A stretch of DNA of 33,690 bases from Actinomycetota bacterium. Its GTDB lineage: Bacteria; Actinomycetota; Acidimicrobiia; Acidimicrobiales; Ilumatobacteraceae. A program made the position numbers and the translations under genes. The notes below the pieces were generated by a model. The model worked only from the letters and a program-made list of their open reading frames with translations. It ran no database searches and was not told the origin of the DNA. The stretch is from assembly GCA_005787785.1 (NCBI GenBank), contig SXZT01000019.1, positions 1-33,690 on the forward strand. Direction: 5' to 3'. Below, in pieces: positions 23,208-30,343 of the stretch (positions are counted from its first letter, which is position 1; each line of letters starts with the position of its first letter).

Positions 23208-24083
23208 ATGGCATTCACGTTTGCAAATCACGCAGGACGCTCGGTTCTCGTCGATGGCGACAACTACCACGACCTCGAAGCACTCAGCGCCGGCGCGGTG
23301 CCGTCCGATCCTGCGGCCGCACTCGCCCACGGCGACAAGCTCCACGACCTGCAAAAGAAAACGGCAGGCCGCGCACCCGACGGCAAGGTCGACCCCACGA
23401 AGCTCGGCGCACCGTCACCCACGCCACAAAAGGTGTTCGGCATCGGCCTGAACTACAAGACGCACGCCGCCGAATCGAACATGGAAGTACCCGACAACCC
23501 GGTCGTGTTCGCAAAATTCTCGTCGTGTATCTGCGCACCGAACTCGACGATCGAACTGCGCAGCGACCGCGTCGACTACGAAGGCGAAATCGTCGTCATT
23601 ATCGGCAACGGCGGCAAGGACATTTCTCTCGCAGATGCGTGGAACCACGTCTTTGCCATCACCGCCGGGCAAGACGTCTCCGACCGACCGGTGCAAATGG
23701 CGAGCAAGCCGCCGCACTTCGACCTCGGCAAGTCGTTCGACACCTTCGGCCCCATCGGCCCGGTCGCCGTGTCGCCCGATGCGCTGCCCAACCGCGACGT
23801 CATCGCGATCAAGTGCCTCGTCAACGGTGAGGAGCGCCAAAACGACACCTCGGCCAACCTGATCTTCGGCATCCCGTTCCTCATCGAGTATCTGTCGCAC
23901 ATCACCACGCTGAACACCGGCGACGTCATCTTCACCGGGACCCCCGCGGGTGTCGGTGCGGCGCAGAAGAAGCTGCTGCGCGACGGCGACGTCGTCACCA
24001 CGACCATCGACGGGGTCGGCACGATGGTCAACACCTGCAGGCGCGTCTCCGACCACAATCTGCCGCTCACCAAGAAGGCCTAG
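23208..24083 (+). CDS. Fumarylacetoacetate hydrolase-family enzyme
   Basis: A 291-residue protein with a C-terminal FAH fold and a short N-terminal domain. Seen motifs are L-N-Y-K-T-H-A-A-E (81-89), D-Y-E-G-E (123-127) carrying metal ligands E125 and E127, G-Q-D-V-S-D-R with D156, K175 in G-K-S-F-D-T-F-G-P, and the closing F-T-G-T-P-A-G-V-G. Enzymes with this fold hydrolyse or isomerise acylpyruvates and 2-hydroxy-hepta-2,4-dienedioates, products of meta-cleavage pathways. The start is two bases after the CMD-like stop; the next gene begins two bases after its own stop. Confidence 0.9.
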   Translation: MAFTFANHAGRSVLVDGDNYHDLEALSAGAVPSDPAAALAHGDKLHDLQKKTAGRAPDGKVDPTKLGAPSPTPQKVFGIGLNYKTHAAESNMEVPDNPVVFAKFSSCICAPNSTIELRSDRVDYEGEIVVIIGNGGKDISLADAWNHVFAITAGQDVSDRPVQMASKPPHFDLGKSFDTFGPIGPVAVSPDALPNRDVIAIKCLVNGEERQNDTSANLIFGIPFLIEYLSHITTLNTGDVIFTGTPAGVGAAQKKLLRDGDVVTTTIDGVGTMVNTCRRVSDHNLPLTKKA

Positions 24084-24085
24084 CC

Positions 24086-25039
24086 ATGGCACTGAACGGA
24101 TTCCTCGACATCGAGCTGAGCGTGAAGAACCCCGCCGACCTCGGGGCGTTCTGGGAACGGCACGGCTTCGTTCGCACCGCGGACGGCGTGTACGGCACGA
24201 CCGAACGCCCGACCGTCATGACCATCAAGGAAGGCGACCACCGTCATCTCTCGGCCATGCACTTTTCTTGCGCAGCCGAGCGCGACATCGCCGACACCGC
24301 CAAGCGCCTCGAAGAACTCGGCGTTGCCTCACGCATCACGTCGACCACACTCGAGTGCACCGACCCTGTGCTCGGCCACTCGATCCGCATCGATGTCGGC
24401 GCGCCGGCACCGCTCAAGGAATCAGGCCCGCGCACCGGCAACCGACCCGGCGAACGCACGCGGTGGAACAACCGCGCATCATCGCTCGACCCGTCGCGTC
24501 GCCGCCCCCCGCGTCGACTCGGCCACGTCGTTCTCGGCTCACCACAGATCGAAAAGTCGACGGCTTTCTACTTCGAGGGTCTCGGCTTTCGCATCAGCGA
24601 TCAGTTCGTCGGCGCCAACGGCACGTTCGGTCGCGTCGAAACCGACCACCACAACCTGCTCATTCACCGGGCCCGCGTCGGCTACCTCAATCACTACGCA
24701 CTCGAAGTAGACGACTTCGACGCCATCGGTGAAAACGGAACCGCGGTGATGAAGGAAAACCCCGAGTCGCACATCATCGGGGTCGGCCGCCACCTGCTCG
24801 GCTCGAACCTCTTCTGGTACATGCGCGACCCGTCGGGCAACATGTTCGAGTTCTTCGCCGACATGGATCACATCAACGACGACGAACACTGGGCAAACAA
24901 CGTGCGCCGCACCGATTGGGGTTCGCCGGATGCGCCGGCACCCGTCGAAGCGTGGGGCCCGGGCCCGAACGAGGCGTTCATCGCCGTCCCTGACATCGAG
25001 GAGATCGCCCAAGCCCGGACGAAGCGAGGGCTTGCATGA
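24086..25039 (+). CDS. Extradiol ring-cleavage dioxygenase-like protein (two VOC domains)
   Basis: A 317-residue protein with two vicinal-oxygen-chelate domains, as in type I extradiol dioxygenases (BphC, catechol 2,3-dioxygenase). The C-terminal domain carries the iron-ligand triad H147 (L-G-H-V-V-L), H203 (L-N-H-Y-A-L) and E255 (N-M-F-E-F-F) with the usual spacing. The N-terminal domain (1-105) keeps the fold but not the ligands, as expected. A charged Arg/Pro-rich linker lies at 113-143. It would open a catechol-type ring next to the hydroxyls using O2. Substrate unknown. The stop overlaps the TetR ATG by four bases. Confidence 0.85.
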   Translation: MALNGFLDIELSVKNPADLGAFWERHGFVRTADGVYGTTERPTVMTIKEGDHRHLSAMHFSCAAERDIADTAKRLEELGVASRITSTTLECTDPVLGHSIRIDVGAPAPLKESGPRTGNRPGERTRWNNRASSLDPSRRRPPRRLGHVVLGSPQIEKSTAFYFEGLGFRISDQFVGANGTFGRVETDHHNLLIHRARVGYLNHYALEVDDFDAIGENGTAVMKENPESHIIGVGRHLLGSNLFWYMRDPSGNMFEFFADMDHINDDEHWANNVRRTDWGSPDAPAPVEAWGPGPNEAFIAVPDIEEIAQARTKRGLA

Positions 25040-25671
25040 GCACGGCTGCGACGGCGCAGGGTCGTGGCCGACCAAAACTGCACAGCGACGAAGAAATTCT
25101 CGAGGCAGCGCTGCGCATGTTCGCCACCCACGGCTACGACGGCATGTCGTTGCGATCGCTCAATCGTGAACTCGGTCTCAGCCACAGCGCGATTCACCAG
25201 CGCTTCGGCACCAAGGAAGACCTGTACAAGGCCGTCATCGACCACGAATTCGGTGCGATGTTCAGCGAGATCAGAAGTCACCTGCGTTCCCTCCCTCGCC
25301 CCGACACACAATTGGGCGAGTTGCAGGCACGGTTCAAGGCGTTTCTCCTCGTGTCGAGCAAACACCCGTATCTGAATCGCTTGATGAACAACGAGGGCCT
25401 GGAGGATTCCTGGCATCTCGACCACATCTACAAGAAGTACGTGCAGCCGTCACTGGCGCCGGTTCGCAGGTTGATGGACGAATTGACGAAGAAAAAAGTC
25501 ATCAAGTCCACCGCCGTGCGCACGCCGTTCTTCCTCGTCGCACACGGAGCAGCCGCCATCTTCACTCTGCACGCACTGTCGGCGAAGTTCAATTCCACCG
25601 ACGGCGCCTTCGACATCGACACGCTGGTCGACGAGGCCGCATGGATGATCGTCAACGGCATGCGCCGTTGA
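25036..25671 (+). CDS. TetR-family transcriptional regulator
   Basis: A 211-residue regulator. The N-terminal helix-turn-helix lies at about 20-65, with G-Y-D-G-M-S-L-R-S-L and L-S-H-S-A-I-H-Q-R-F-G-T-K-E-D-L-Y, the TetR signature. The C-terminal domain (about 70-211) binds a ligand that cannot be predicted. ATG overlaps the dioxygenase stop by four bases, so it is coupled to the operon and probably controls it, with a candidate site at 22773-22795. Confidence 0.9.
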   Translation: MSTAATAQGRGRPKLHSDEEILEAALRMFATHGYDGMSLRSLNRELGLSHSAIHQRFGTKEDLYKAVIDHEFGAMFSEIRSHLRSLPRPDTQLGELQARFKAFLLVSSKHPYLNRLMNNEGLEDSWHLDHIYKKYVQPSLAPVRRLMDELTKKKVIKSTAVRTPFFLVAHGAAAIFTLHALSAKFNSTDGAFDIDTLVDEAAWMIVNGMRR

Positions 25672-25884
25672 GCGCTAGCAACCCATCCGCAAACAACCAT
25701 CGCACGGGCCGCCACGCCAACGACCAGACCCACAGCAATGTCGGGAGCGACCCCATTGACTCCAACGACATCCAAGGTGACCGTGCTGCAGATCACGACC
25801 CCGCAGACGGACGCCAAAACGCCAACACCGACAACCATCAGGAAGTGGCGCTGCGCTCGGCTTTACTTTGCGCTGCGCTCGGCT
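25672..25884. other. 213-bp gap between convergent TetR and queF genes
   Basis: No convincing gene. A reverse-strand open frame from an ATG at 25838 begins with about 55 hydrophobic residues (two possible membrane segments), but it lacks a ribosome binding site and runs far into the antisense of the TetR gene. The right end holds the tandem repeat at 25848-25907. No terminator hairpin with a T-run is seen. Confidence 0.5.
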
Positions 25885-25907
25885 TTACTTTGCGCTGCGC
25901 TCGGCTT
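25848..25907 (-). repeat. 22-bp tandem repeat (2.7 copies) at the queF 3' end
   Basis: Copies begin at 25848, 25870 and 25892 (the last partial, 16 bases), each GCGCTGCGCTCGGCTTTACT plus two bases. Read on the reverse strand each unit encodes A-E-R-S-A-K-stop in a different frame; the copy around 25885 is the real end of queF. Confidence 0.9.
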
Positions 25908-26259
25908 CGGCATGCACTTCGATGCCGCCGCGGGGGCGTTGCGTCAGCGACACCTTCACGTGATGGGGCTTGACGGTCGTCATCACTTCATCGGCAATCT
26001 CGGCGGCCAGCGCCTCGGCGAACACCGCCATGTCGCGGAAACGCCACAGGTACAACTTCAACGACTTCGACTCGATGCACCACTCACGCGGCAAGTACTC
26101 GATGACGACTGTTGCAACATCGGGCTGCTGGGTGACCGGGCACACCGACGACAGCTCATCGGTGGTGAAACGCACCTTCGTCACGTGCGCAGGCGCGGGA
26201 AACACCTCGACGTGGTCGATGGGATGACGAACGGTCCGGCCGAGAACGGTGAGTTCCAT
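25885..26259 (-). CDS. queF: NADPH-dependent preQ0 reductase QueF, short (type I) form, His position altered
   Basis: A 124-residue unimodular QueF. This enzyme reduces the nitrile of 7-cyano-7-deazaguanine to the amine preQ1 in queuosine synthesis. The nucleophile is C40 (S-V-C-P-V-T-Q-Q-P-D), with D47 as proton donor and the family motif E-S-K-S-L-K-L-Y-L at 63-71. In Bacillus QueF the motif F-H-E supplies a histidine and a glutamate; here it reads F-A-E (80-82), so the Glu is kept but the His is Ala. Usual G in C-P-x-T-G is Q44. The C-terminal codons are in a tandem repeat. Start lies seven bases after TAGCCT. Confidence 0.88.
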   Translation of the reverse strand: MELTVLGRTVRHPIDHVEVFPAPAHVTKVRFTTDELSSVCPVTQQPDVATVVIEYLPREWCIESKSLKLYLWRFRDMAVFAEALAAEIADEVMTTVKPHHVKVSLTQRPRGGIEVHAEAERSAK

Positions 26260-26266
26260 GGCAATC

Positions 26267-26272
26267 AGGCTA
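26267..26272 (-). promoter_or_regulatory. Candidate -10 (TAGCCT) of a leaderless queF transcript
   Basis: TAGCCT, seven bases, then ATG 26259 on the reverse strand; no ribosome binding site. Confidence 0.5.
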
Positions 26273-26292
26273 ACGGCATGAGCGCCGCGGCA

Positions 26293-27330
26293 TCAGAGGG
26301 CCGGTATCAGCGACGCCAACGACACCAAGGGTCGCGGGCCGACGTGTGAAATCACCTCGGCCGAAGCAATGTGGCCCAGGTCTGCGCACGTGGCCAACGG
26401 CAGACCGCGCGTGTAGCCGAACAGGAACCCCGCCGCGTACAGGTCACCTGCACCGGTGGTGTCGATCACTTGTGCGACGGGCTTGGCCGGAACCGCAATC
26501 ACCTCGTCGGGTGTCACCACGACCGAGCCGTGTTCGCTGCGCGTGATGGCAGCAACGGTGCATTCGCACCGCAGTTGCGACACGGCGAACTCGAACGTGT
26601 CGGTTTCGTACAGCGACAGCAATTCCACCTCGTTGCCGAACAGCACGTCGACACCGTCGGCAATCAACGCACGAAAATCTGCGCGGTGCCGGTCGACGCA
26701 GAACGAATCGCTCAATGTCAGCGCCACCTGGCGTCCGGCGGCGTGCGCGTGGCCCGCCGCGATGCGGAACGCCGTCTTTGCCTCGTCACGGTCGAACAGG
26801 TAGCCCTCGAGATACAGCATCGCCGCAGACGCGATGGCCGATGCATCAATGTCCTCGGGCATCAACAGCGACGAGATACCGAGATAGGTGTTCATCGTGC
26901 GTTGCGCGTCGGGCGTGACCACGATCATGCAACGGCCCGTCGGAATCGAGTTTCCGCCGAAGGGCTTCACGAACGTCACACCGATGGCACGCAGGTCGTG
27001 GCCGAACACGTCGCCCACCGCATCGTCGGCCACCTTGCCGATGAACGCCGCCTTGCCGCCGAAACTGGCGATGCCCGCAATCGTGTTCGCCGCGGAACCA
27101 CCGCTCATCTGCACCGCACCGTCGAGAGCCGAATACAGCTGCAGCGCGCGGTCGCCGTCGATCAGCATCATCGACCCCTTCTCCATCTGCATCGACGCCA
27201 CGAAGTTGTCGTCGCGCGTGGCGATCACGTCAACCAACGCGTTGCCCACCGCGATCACGTCGTGGGTCACGCCCGGGTCATTGCGCAAATCTCGCGGGCT
27301 GCAGGATGAAGCAGAAGGGGTTTTCGACAC
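26293..27330 (-). CDS. PfkB-family sugar/nucleoside kinase, adenosine-kinase-like
   Basis: A 345-residue ribokinase-fold protein. PfkB motif 1 is M-S-G-G-S-A-A-N-T (about 75-83) and motif 2 D-T-T-G-A-G-D-L-Y-A-A-G-F (290-302), with D296 as catalytic base. The opening D-V-I-A-V-G-N-A-L-V-D-V and the long lid region resemble bacterial adenosine kinase homologues; ribokinase or another sugar kinase is possible. GTG 27330 is preferred because TACGGT lies exactly seven bases before it; GTG 27270 would give the shorter, more usual N-terminus. It is divergent from pepN. Confidence 0.82.
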   Translation of the reverse strand: MSKTPSASSCSPRDLRNDPGVTHDVIAVGNALVDVIATRDDNFVASMQMEKGSMMLIDGDRALQLYSALDGAVQMSGGSAANTIAGIASFGGKAAFIGKVADDAVGDVFGHDLRAIGVTFVKPFGGNSIPTGRCMIVVTPDAQRTMNTYLGISSLLMPEDIDASAIASAAMLYLEGYLFDRDEAKTAFRIAAGHAHAAGRQVALTLSDSFCVDRHRADFRALIADGVDVLFGNEVELLSLYETDTFEFAVSQLRCECTVAAITRSEHGSVVVTPDEVIAVPAKPVAQVIDTTGAGDLYAAGFLFGYTRGLPLATCADLGHIASAEVISHVGPRPLVSLASLIPAL

Positions 27331-27337
27331 GGCGACA

Positions 27338-27343
27338 ACCGTA
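27338..27343 (-). promoter_or_regulatory. Candidate -10 (TACGGT) of a leaderless PfkB-kinase transcript
   Basis: TACGGT, seven bases, then GTG 27330 on the reverse strand. It decides the kinase start suggested here. Confidence 0.45.
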
Positions 27344-27394
27344 GTGCCCGCCCTACGGAGCACAGCCCACTACCCAACCCTTCACACCCCCCAC

Positions 27395-27400
27395 TAGCGT
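27395..27400 (+). promoter_or_regulatory. Candidate -10 (TAGCGT) of a leaderless pepN transcript
   Basis: TAGCGT, six bases, then GTG 27407; no ribosome binding site. It shares the short divergent gap with the kinase promoter. Confidence 0.5.
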
Positions 27401-27406
27401 CGCCTC

Positions 27407-29962
27407 GTGCACACCGACGCAGCCGCCCATCTCGCCAGCCCCTACCGCCTGCCGCGCCACATCGCGCCAAAGCGCTACGACCTCGAACTCACCCCCGACC
27501 TCGTCGCGGCCACCTTCACCGGCGAAGTCGTCGTCACCCTTCAGGTGAGCGCACCGGGCAACGTCATCGTGCTGAACGCGAAGGAACTCGGCATCAACTC
27601 GGTGCGCGTCGATGGCGCCTCCGCAAAATTCGAACTGCACGCCGAGACCGAACGCCTCGTCATCACCACCGAGAACACCCTCAACCCCGGCACCTCGTCG
27701 CTCAGCATCAGCTTCACCGGAATCCTGAACGACAAGCTGCGCGGCTTCTACCGTTCCACCTACACCGACGATGCGGGCAACGAACAGGTCATCGCCACCA
27801 CGCAGATGCAGTCCACCGACTGCCGCCGTGCCTTCCCCTGCTGGGACGAACCCGACTTCAAGGCCGTTTTTGGCACAACCCTCGTCGTCGACAACGACCT
27901 GATGGCCATCTCGAACGGCCCCGAGGTCTCGCGCACCGCAACGACAAGCAGCAAAGTCGCCGTGCGCTTCGCCGACACCATCCCGATGTCGACCTATCTC
28001 GTCGCCTTCGTCGTCGGCCGCCTCGAGGCAACCGCACCCGTCGACGTCAACGGCACGCCGATGCGCCTCGTCCACGTACCGGGCAAGTCGCACCTCACCG
28101 ACTTCGGCCTGCGCGTCGGTGCGTATTCACTGAAGTGGTTCGAGGACTACTACGGCATCAAGTACCCGGGCACCAAGGTCGACCTCATCGCACTTCCCGA
28201 CTTCGCCGCCGGTGCGATGGAGAACCTCGGCTGCATCACCTTCCGCGAAGTCCTGCTGCTCGTCGACCCGGCAAAGAGCACACAGATGGAACAGCAGCTG
28301 GTCGCCGATGTGGTGTCGCACGAAAACTCCCACATGTGGTTCTGCTATCTCGTCACCATGAAGTGGTGGAACGTCATCTTGCTGAACGAATCCTTTGCCA
28401 CCTTCATGGAAGTCGCCGCCTGCGACGCGTTCGCACCGCAGTGGAAGCGTTGGACCTCGTTCGGTCTCGAACGTTCTGCCGCCTTCGAAGTCGACTCGCT
28501 GCACAGCACCCGCCCCGTCGAATTCCCCGTCAACTCGCCCGAAGACTGTGAGGGAATGTTCGACGTCCTCACCTACCAAAAGGGCGGATCGCTTCTCCGC
28601 ATGCTCGAGATGTTCCTCGGCCAAGACCGCTTCCGCGCCGGCGTCAGCCACTACCTCACCAAGCACTCGTACGCGAACACCGAAACCAACGACCTGTGGG
28701 ACGCAATTGAAGAAAGTGTGAAGGCCGGCGGCCAGGGCGACGTTCCCGTGCGCGCGCTCATGGACTCGTGGATCTGGCAGCCGGGCTATCCGCTCGTCAG
28801 CGCCGACATCGACAACGGCGCACTCGTGCTGCGCCAGAACCGTTTCGCCTTCGACGAAACCAACGACCCCACCGTGTGGCTGGTGCCCGTGCACCTGCGC
28901 AACGGCAACAACGAAACAAAGGTGTTGCTCGACCAACCCGCCGCGCGCATCACGCTCGCCGACCCCAACGCCCCCGTCGTCGTCAACGCCGGCGGCCACG
29001 GTTACTACCGCGTCGCCTATTCGCCCGCGCTTCTCGCCCGCCTGAACGCAACGACGATCGCCGGCATGTCGACCATCGAGCGTTACAACCTCGTCGACGA
29101 CGCATGGAACGCGGTCGTTGCCGGTCGTCTGTCCACCGTCGACTTCCTTACCTTCCTCAACGGCTTTGCCAACGAACGCGAACTTGCCGTGTGGCAGTCA
29201 ATGGCCATCGGCCTGCGCGGTTGCGAACGCCTGCTTCCCGGCCACCAGCAACACTTGTTGCAGCGCCGCATCGCCAACCTCGTCGCACCCGCCCTTGCCG
29301 ACCTCGGCTGGTACCCGAAGCCGGGCGAAGACGATCTCACCGGAAAACTGCGCGGCCTTCTCATCGTGCTGCTTGCCTGCGATGCCGGTGACCTCGATGC
29401 ACAACAAACCGCACGCACGTTCCACGCCGCCGCTGAAGCCGGACAAGACGTGCACCCCGAAGTCGCAGCAGCAGCCACCACCGTCGTTGCATCAACCGGC
29501 GGCGAAGCCGAGTTCAACCGCTTCGTCGACAAGTTCAAGACCGCCGAGTCACCCCAAGACCAAATGCGCGCGCTCTACGCACTCGCCGACTTCCAGTCGG
29601 CCGACCTCATCGAACGCGCCTGCCAGTTCGCCTTCTCGGGCGAAGTGAAGACACAGAACGCGCCGTTCCTTCTCAACCGCTGCATCGCCAACCGCGAGTT
29701 CGGCAACGTCGCATGGCGCGTCGTACGCCAACGCTGGACCGAGGCCAACGAGAAATTCCCCGTCAACACCATCGTCCGCATGATCGACACCACCAAGCTG
29801 CTCAACTCCCCCGAGCAGCTGGCCGACGTGCAGGCCTTCTTCGCCGAACACCCCATCCCGCAATCGGTGAAGACCCTGGAACAGGTGATGGAACGCCAGC
29901 GCGTCAACGCCGCCCTGCGCGCCCGCGAGGCCGACACCCTCGCCACGCACCTCCAGGGCTGA
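27407..29962 (+). CDS. pepN: M1-family aminopeptidase N
   Basis: An 851-residue zinc metallopeptidase, full length for actinobacterial PepN. The substrate-amine motif G-A-M-E-N is at 269-273. The zinc site is H305-E306-N-S-H309 with E328 exactly 18 residues further on (N-E-S-F-A). C-terminal residues from about 530 form the ERAP1-like helical domain. No signal peptide, so cytosolic. It removes single N-terminal residues from peptides. The sequence around the zinc site (H-E-N-S-H-M-W-F-C-Y) departs from the usual H-E-L-A-H-Q-W-F-G-N but keeps all ligands. Confidence 0.93.
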   Translation: MHTDAAAHLASPYRLPRHIAPKRYDLELTPDLVAATFTGEVVVTLQVSAPGNVIVLNAKELGINSVRVDGASAKFELHAETERLVITTENTLNPGTSSLSISFTGILNDKLRGFYRSTYTDDAGNEQVIATTQMQSTDCRRAFPCWDEPDFKAVFGTTLVVDNDLMAISNGPEVSRTATTSSKVAVRFADTIPMSTYLVAFVVGRLEATAPVDVNGTPMRLVHVPGKSHLTDFGLRVGAYSLKWFEDYYGIKYPGTKVDLIALPDFAAGAMENLGCITFREVLLLVDPAKSTQMEQQLVADVVSHENSHMWFCYLVTMKWWNVILLNESFATFMEVAACDAFAPQWKRWTSFGLERSAAFEVDSLHSTRPVEFPVNSPEDCEGMFDVLTYQKGGSLLRMLEMFLGQDRFRAGVSHYLTKHSYANTETNDLWDAIEESVKAGGQGDVPVRALMDSWIWQPGYPLVSADIDNGALVLRQNRFAFDETNDPTVWLVPVHLRNGNNETKVLLDQPAARITLADPNAPVVVNAGGHGYYRVAYSPALLARLNATTIAGMSTIERYNLVDDAWNAVVAGRLSTVDFLTFLNGFANERELAVWQSMAIGLRGCERLLPGHQQHLLQRRIANLVAPALADLGWYPKPGEDDLTGKLRGLLIVLLACDAGDLDAQQTARTFHAAAEAGQDVHPEVAAAATTVVASTGGEAEFNRFVDKFKTAESPQDQMRALYALADFQSADLIERACQFAFSGEVKTQNAPFLLNRCIANREFGNVAWRVVRQRWTEANEKFPVNTIVRMIDTTKLLNSPEQLADVQAFFAEHPIPQSVKTLEQVMERQRVNAALRAREADTLATHLQG

Positions 29963-29986
29963 CCAGACACCCCAAACAAACGCGGT

Positions 29987-29992
29987 TAGTCT
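29987..29992 (+). promoter_or_regulatory. Candidate -10 (TAGTCT) of a leaderless transcript
   Basis: TAGTCT, six bases, then GTG 29999; no ribosome binding site. Confidence 0.5.
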
Positions 29993-29998
29993 ATTTGC

Positions 29999-30319
29999 GT
30001 GACAAAACGCCGCCCCATCATCGCCGCCGTTCTCGCCCTCACCACCGTCGCTGGAGGCATCGTCGCATCCGGTTCGGCCGGAGCCGAGACCTACAACTCG
30101 CCCCGCCGGTCAACCACCACGCTGCCGCCCAAACTCCCGCGCACCAAGAACGCTGCGCTCCCGACGACAACCAAGCCGAAGACCGTCTCCACGCCGCCCC
30201 TGATCAGGCCGCGCACGAAGAACGCTGCGCTGCCGACCTCGACGACGAAACCGACAGCGACAACCAGGCCGCGCACCGTCACCACCCCGCTGCCGCCGGT
30301 CAACACCATCAAGCGCTGA
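29999..30319 (+). CDS. Small secreted Pro/Thr-rich protein with an internal repeat
   Basis: A 106-residue protein. A signal peptide (M-T-K-R-R, hydrophobic 7-25, A-G-A cut near 29) is followed by a low-complexity, basic, Pro/Thr-rich tail. The ten-residue unit PRTKNAALPT occurs exactly twice (47-56 and 71-80), 24 residues apart. No domain is recognised. Such tails are often extended and cell-wall associated or O-mannosylated in actinobacteria, which is inference here. A leaderless promoter pattern supports it as a real gene. Confidence 0.6.
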   Translation: MTKRRPIIAAVLALTTVAGGIVASGSAGAETYNSPRRSTTTLPPKLPRTKNAALPTTTKPKTVSTPPLIRPRTKNAALPTSTTKPTATTRPRTVTTPLPPVNTIKR

Positions 30320-30343
30320 CCGACACCGGCAGTCAGCGAACAA

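Noticed and set aside
25428-25838. Reverse-strand open frame starting with two hydrophobic segments
   Set aside because: Most of it is antisense to the TetR gene, there is no ribosome binding site or TAnnnT pattern, and the hydrophobic stretch can come from an ACC/ACG-rich opposite strand.
25848-25907. CRISPR array
   Set aside because: The 22-bp units are directly adjacent with no spacers and are derived from the queF end.
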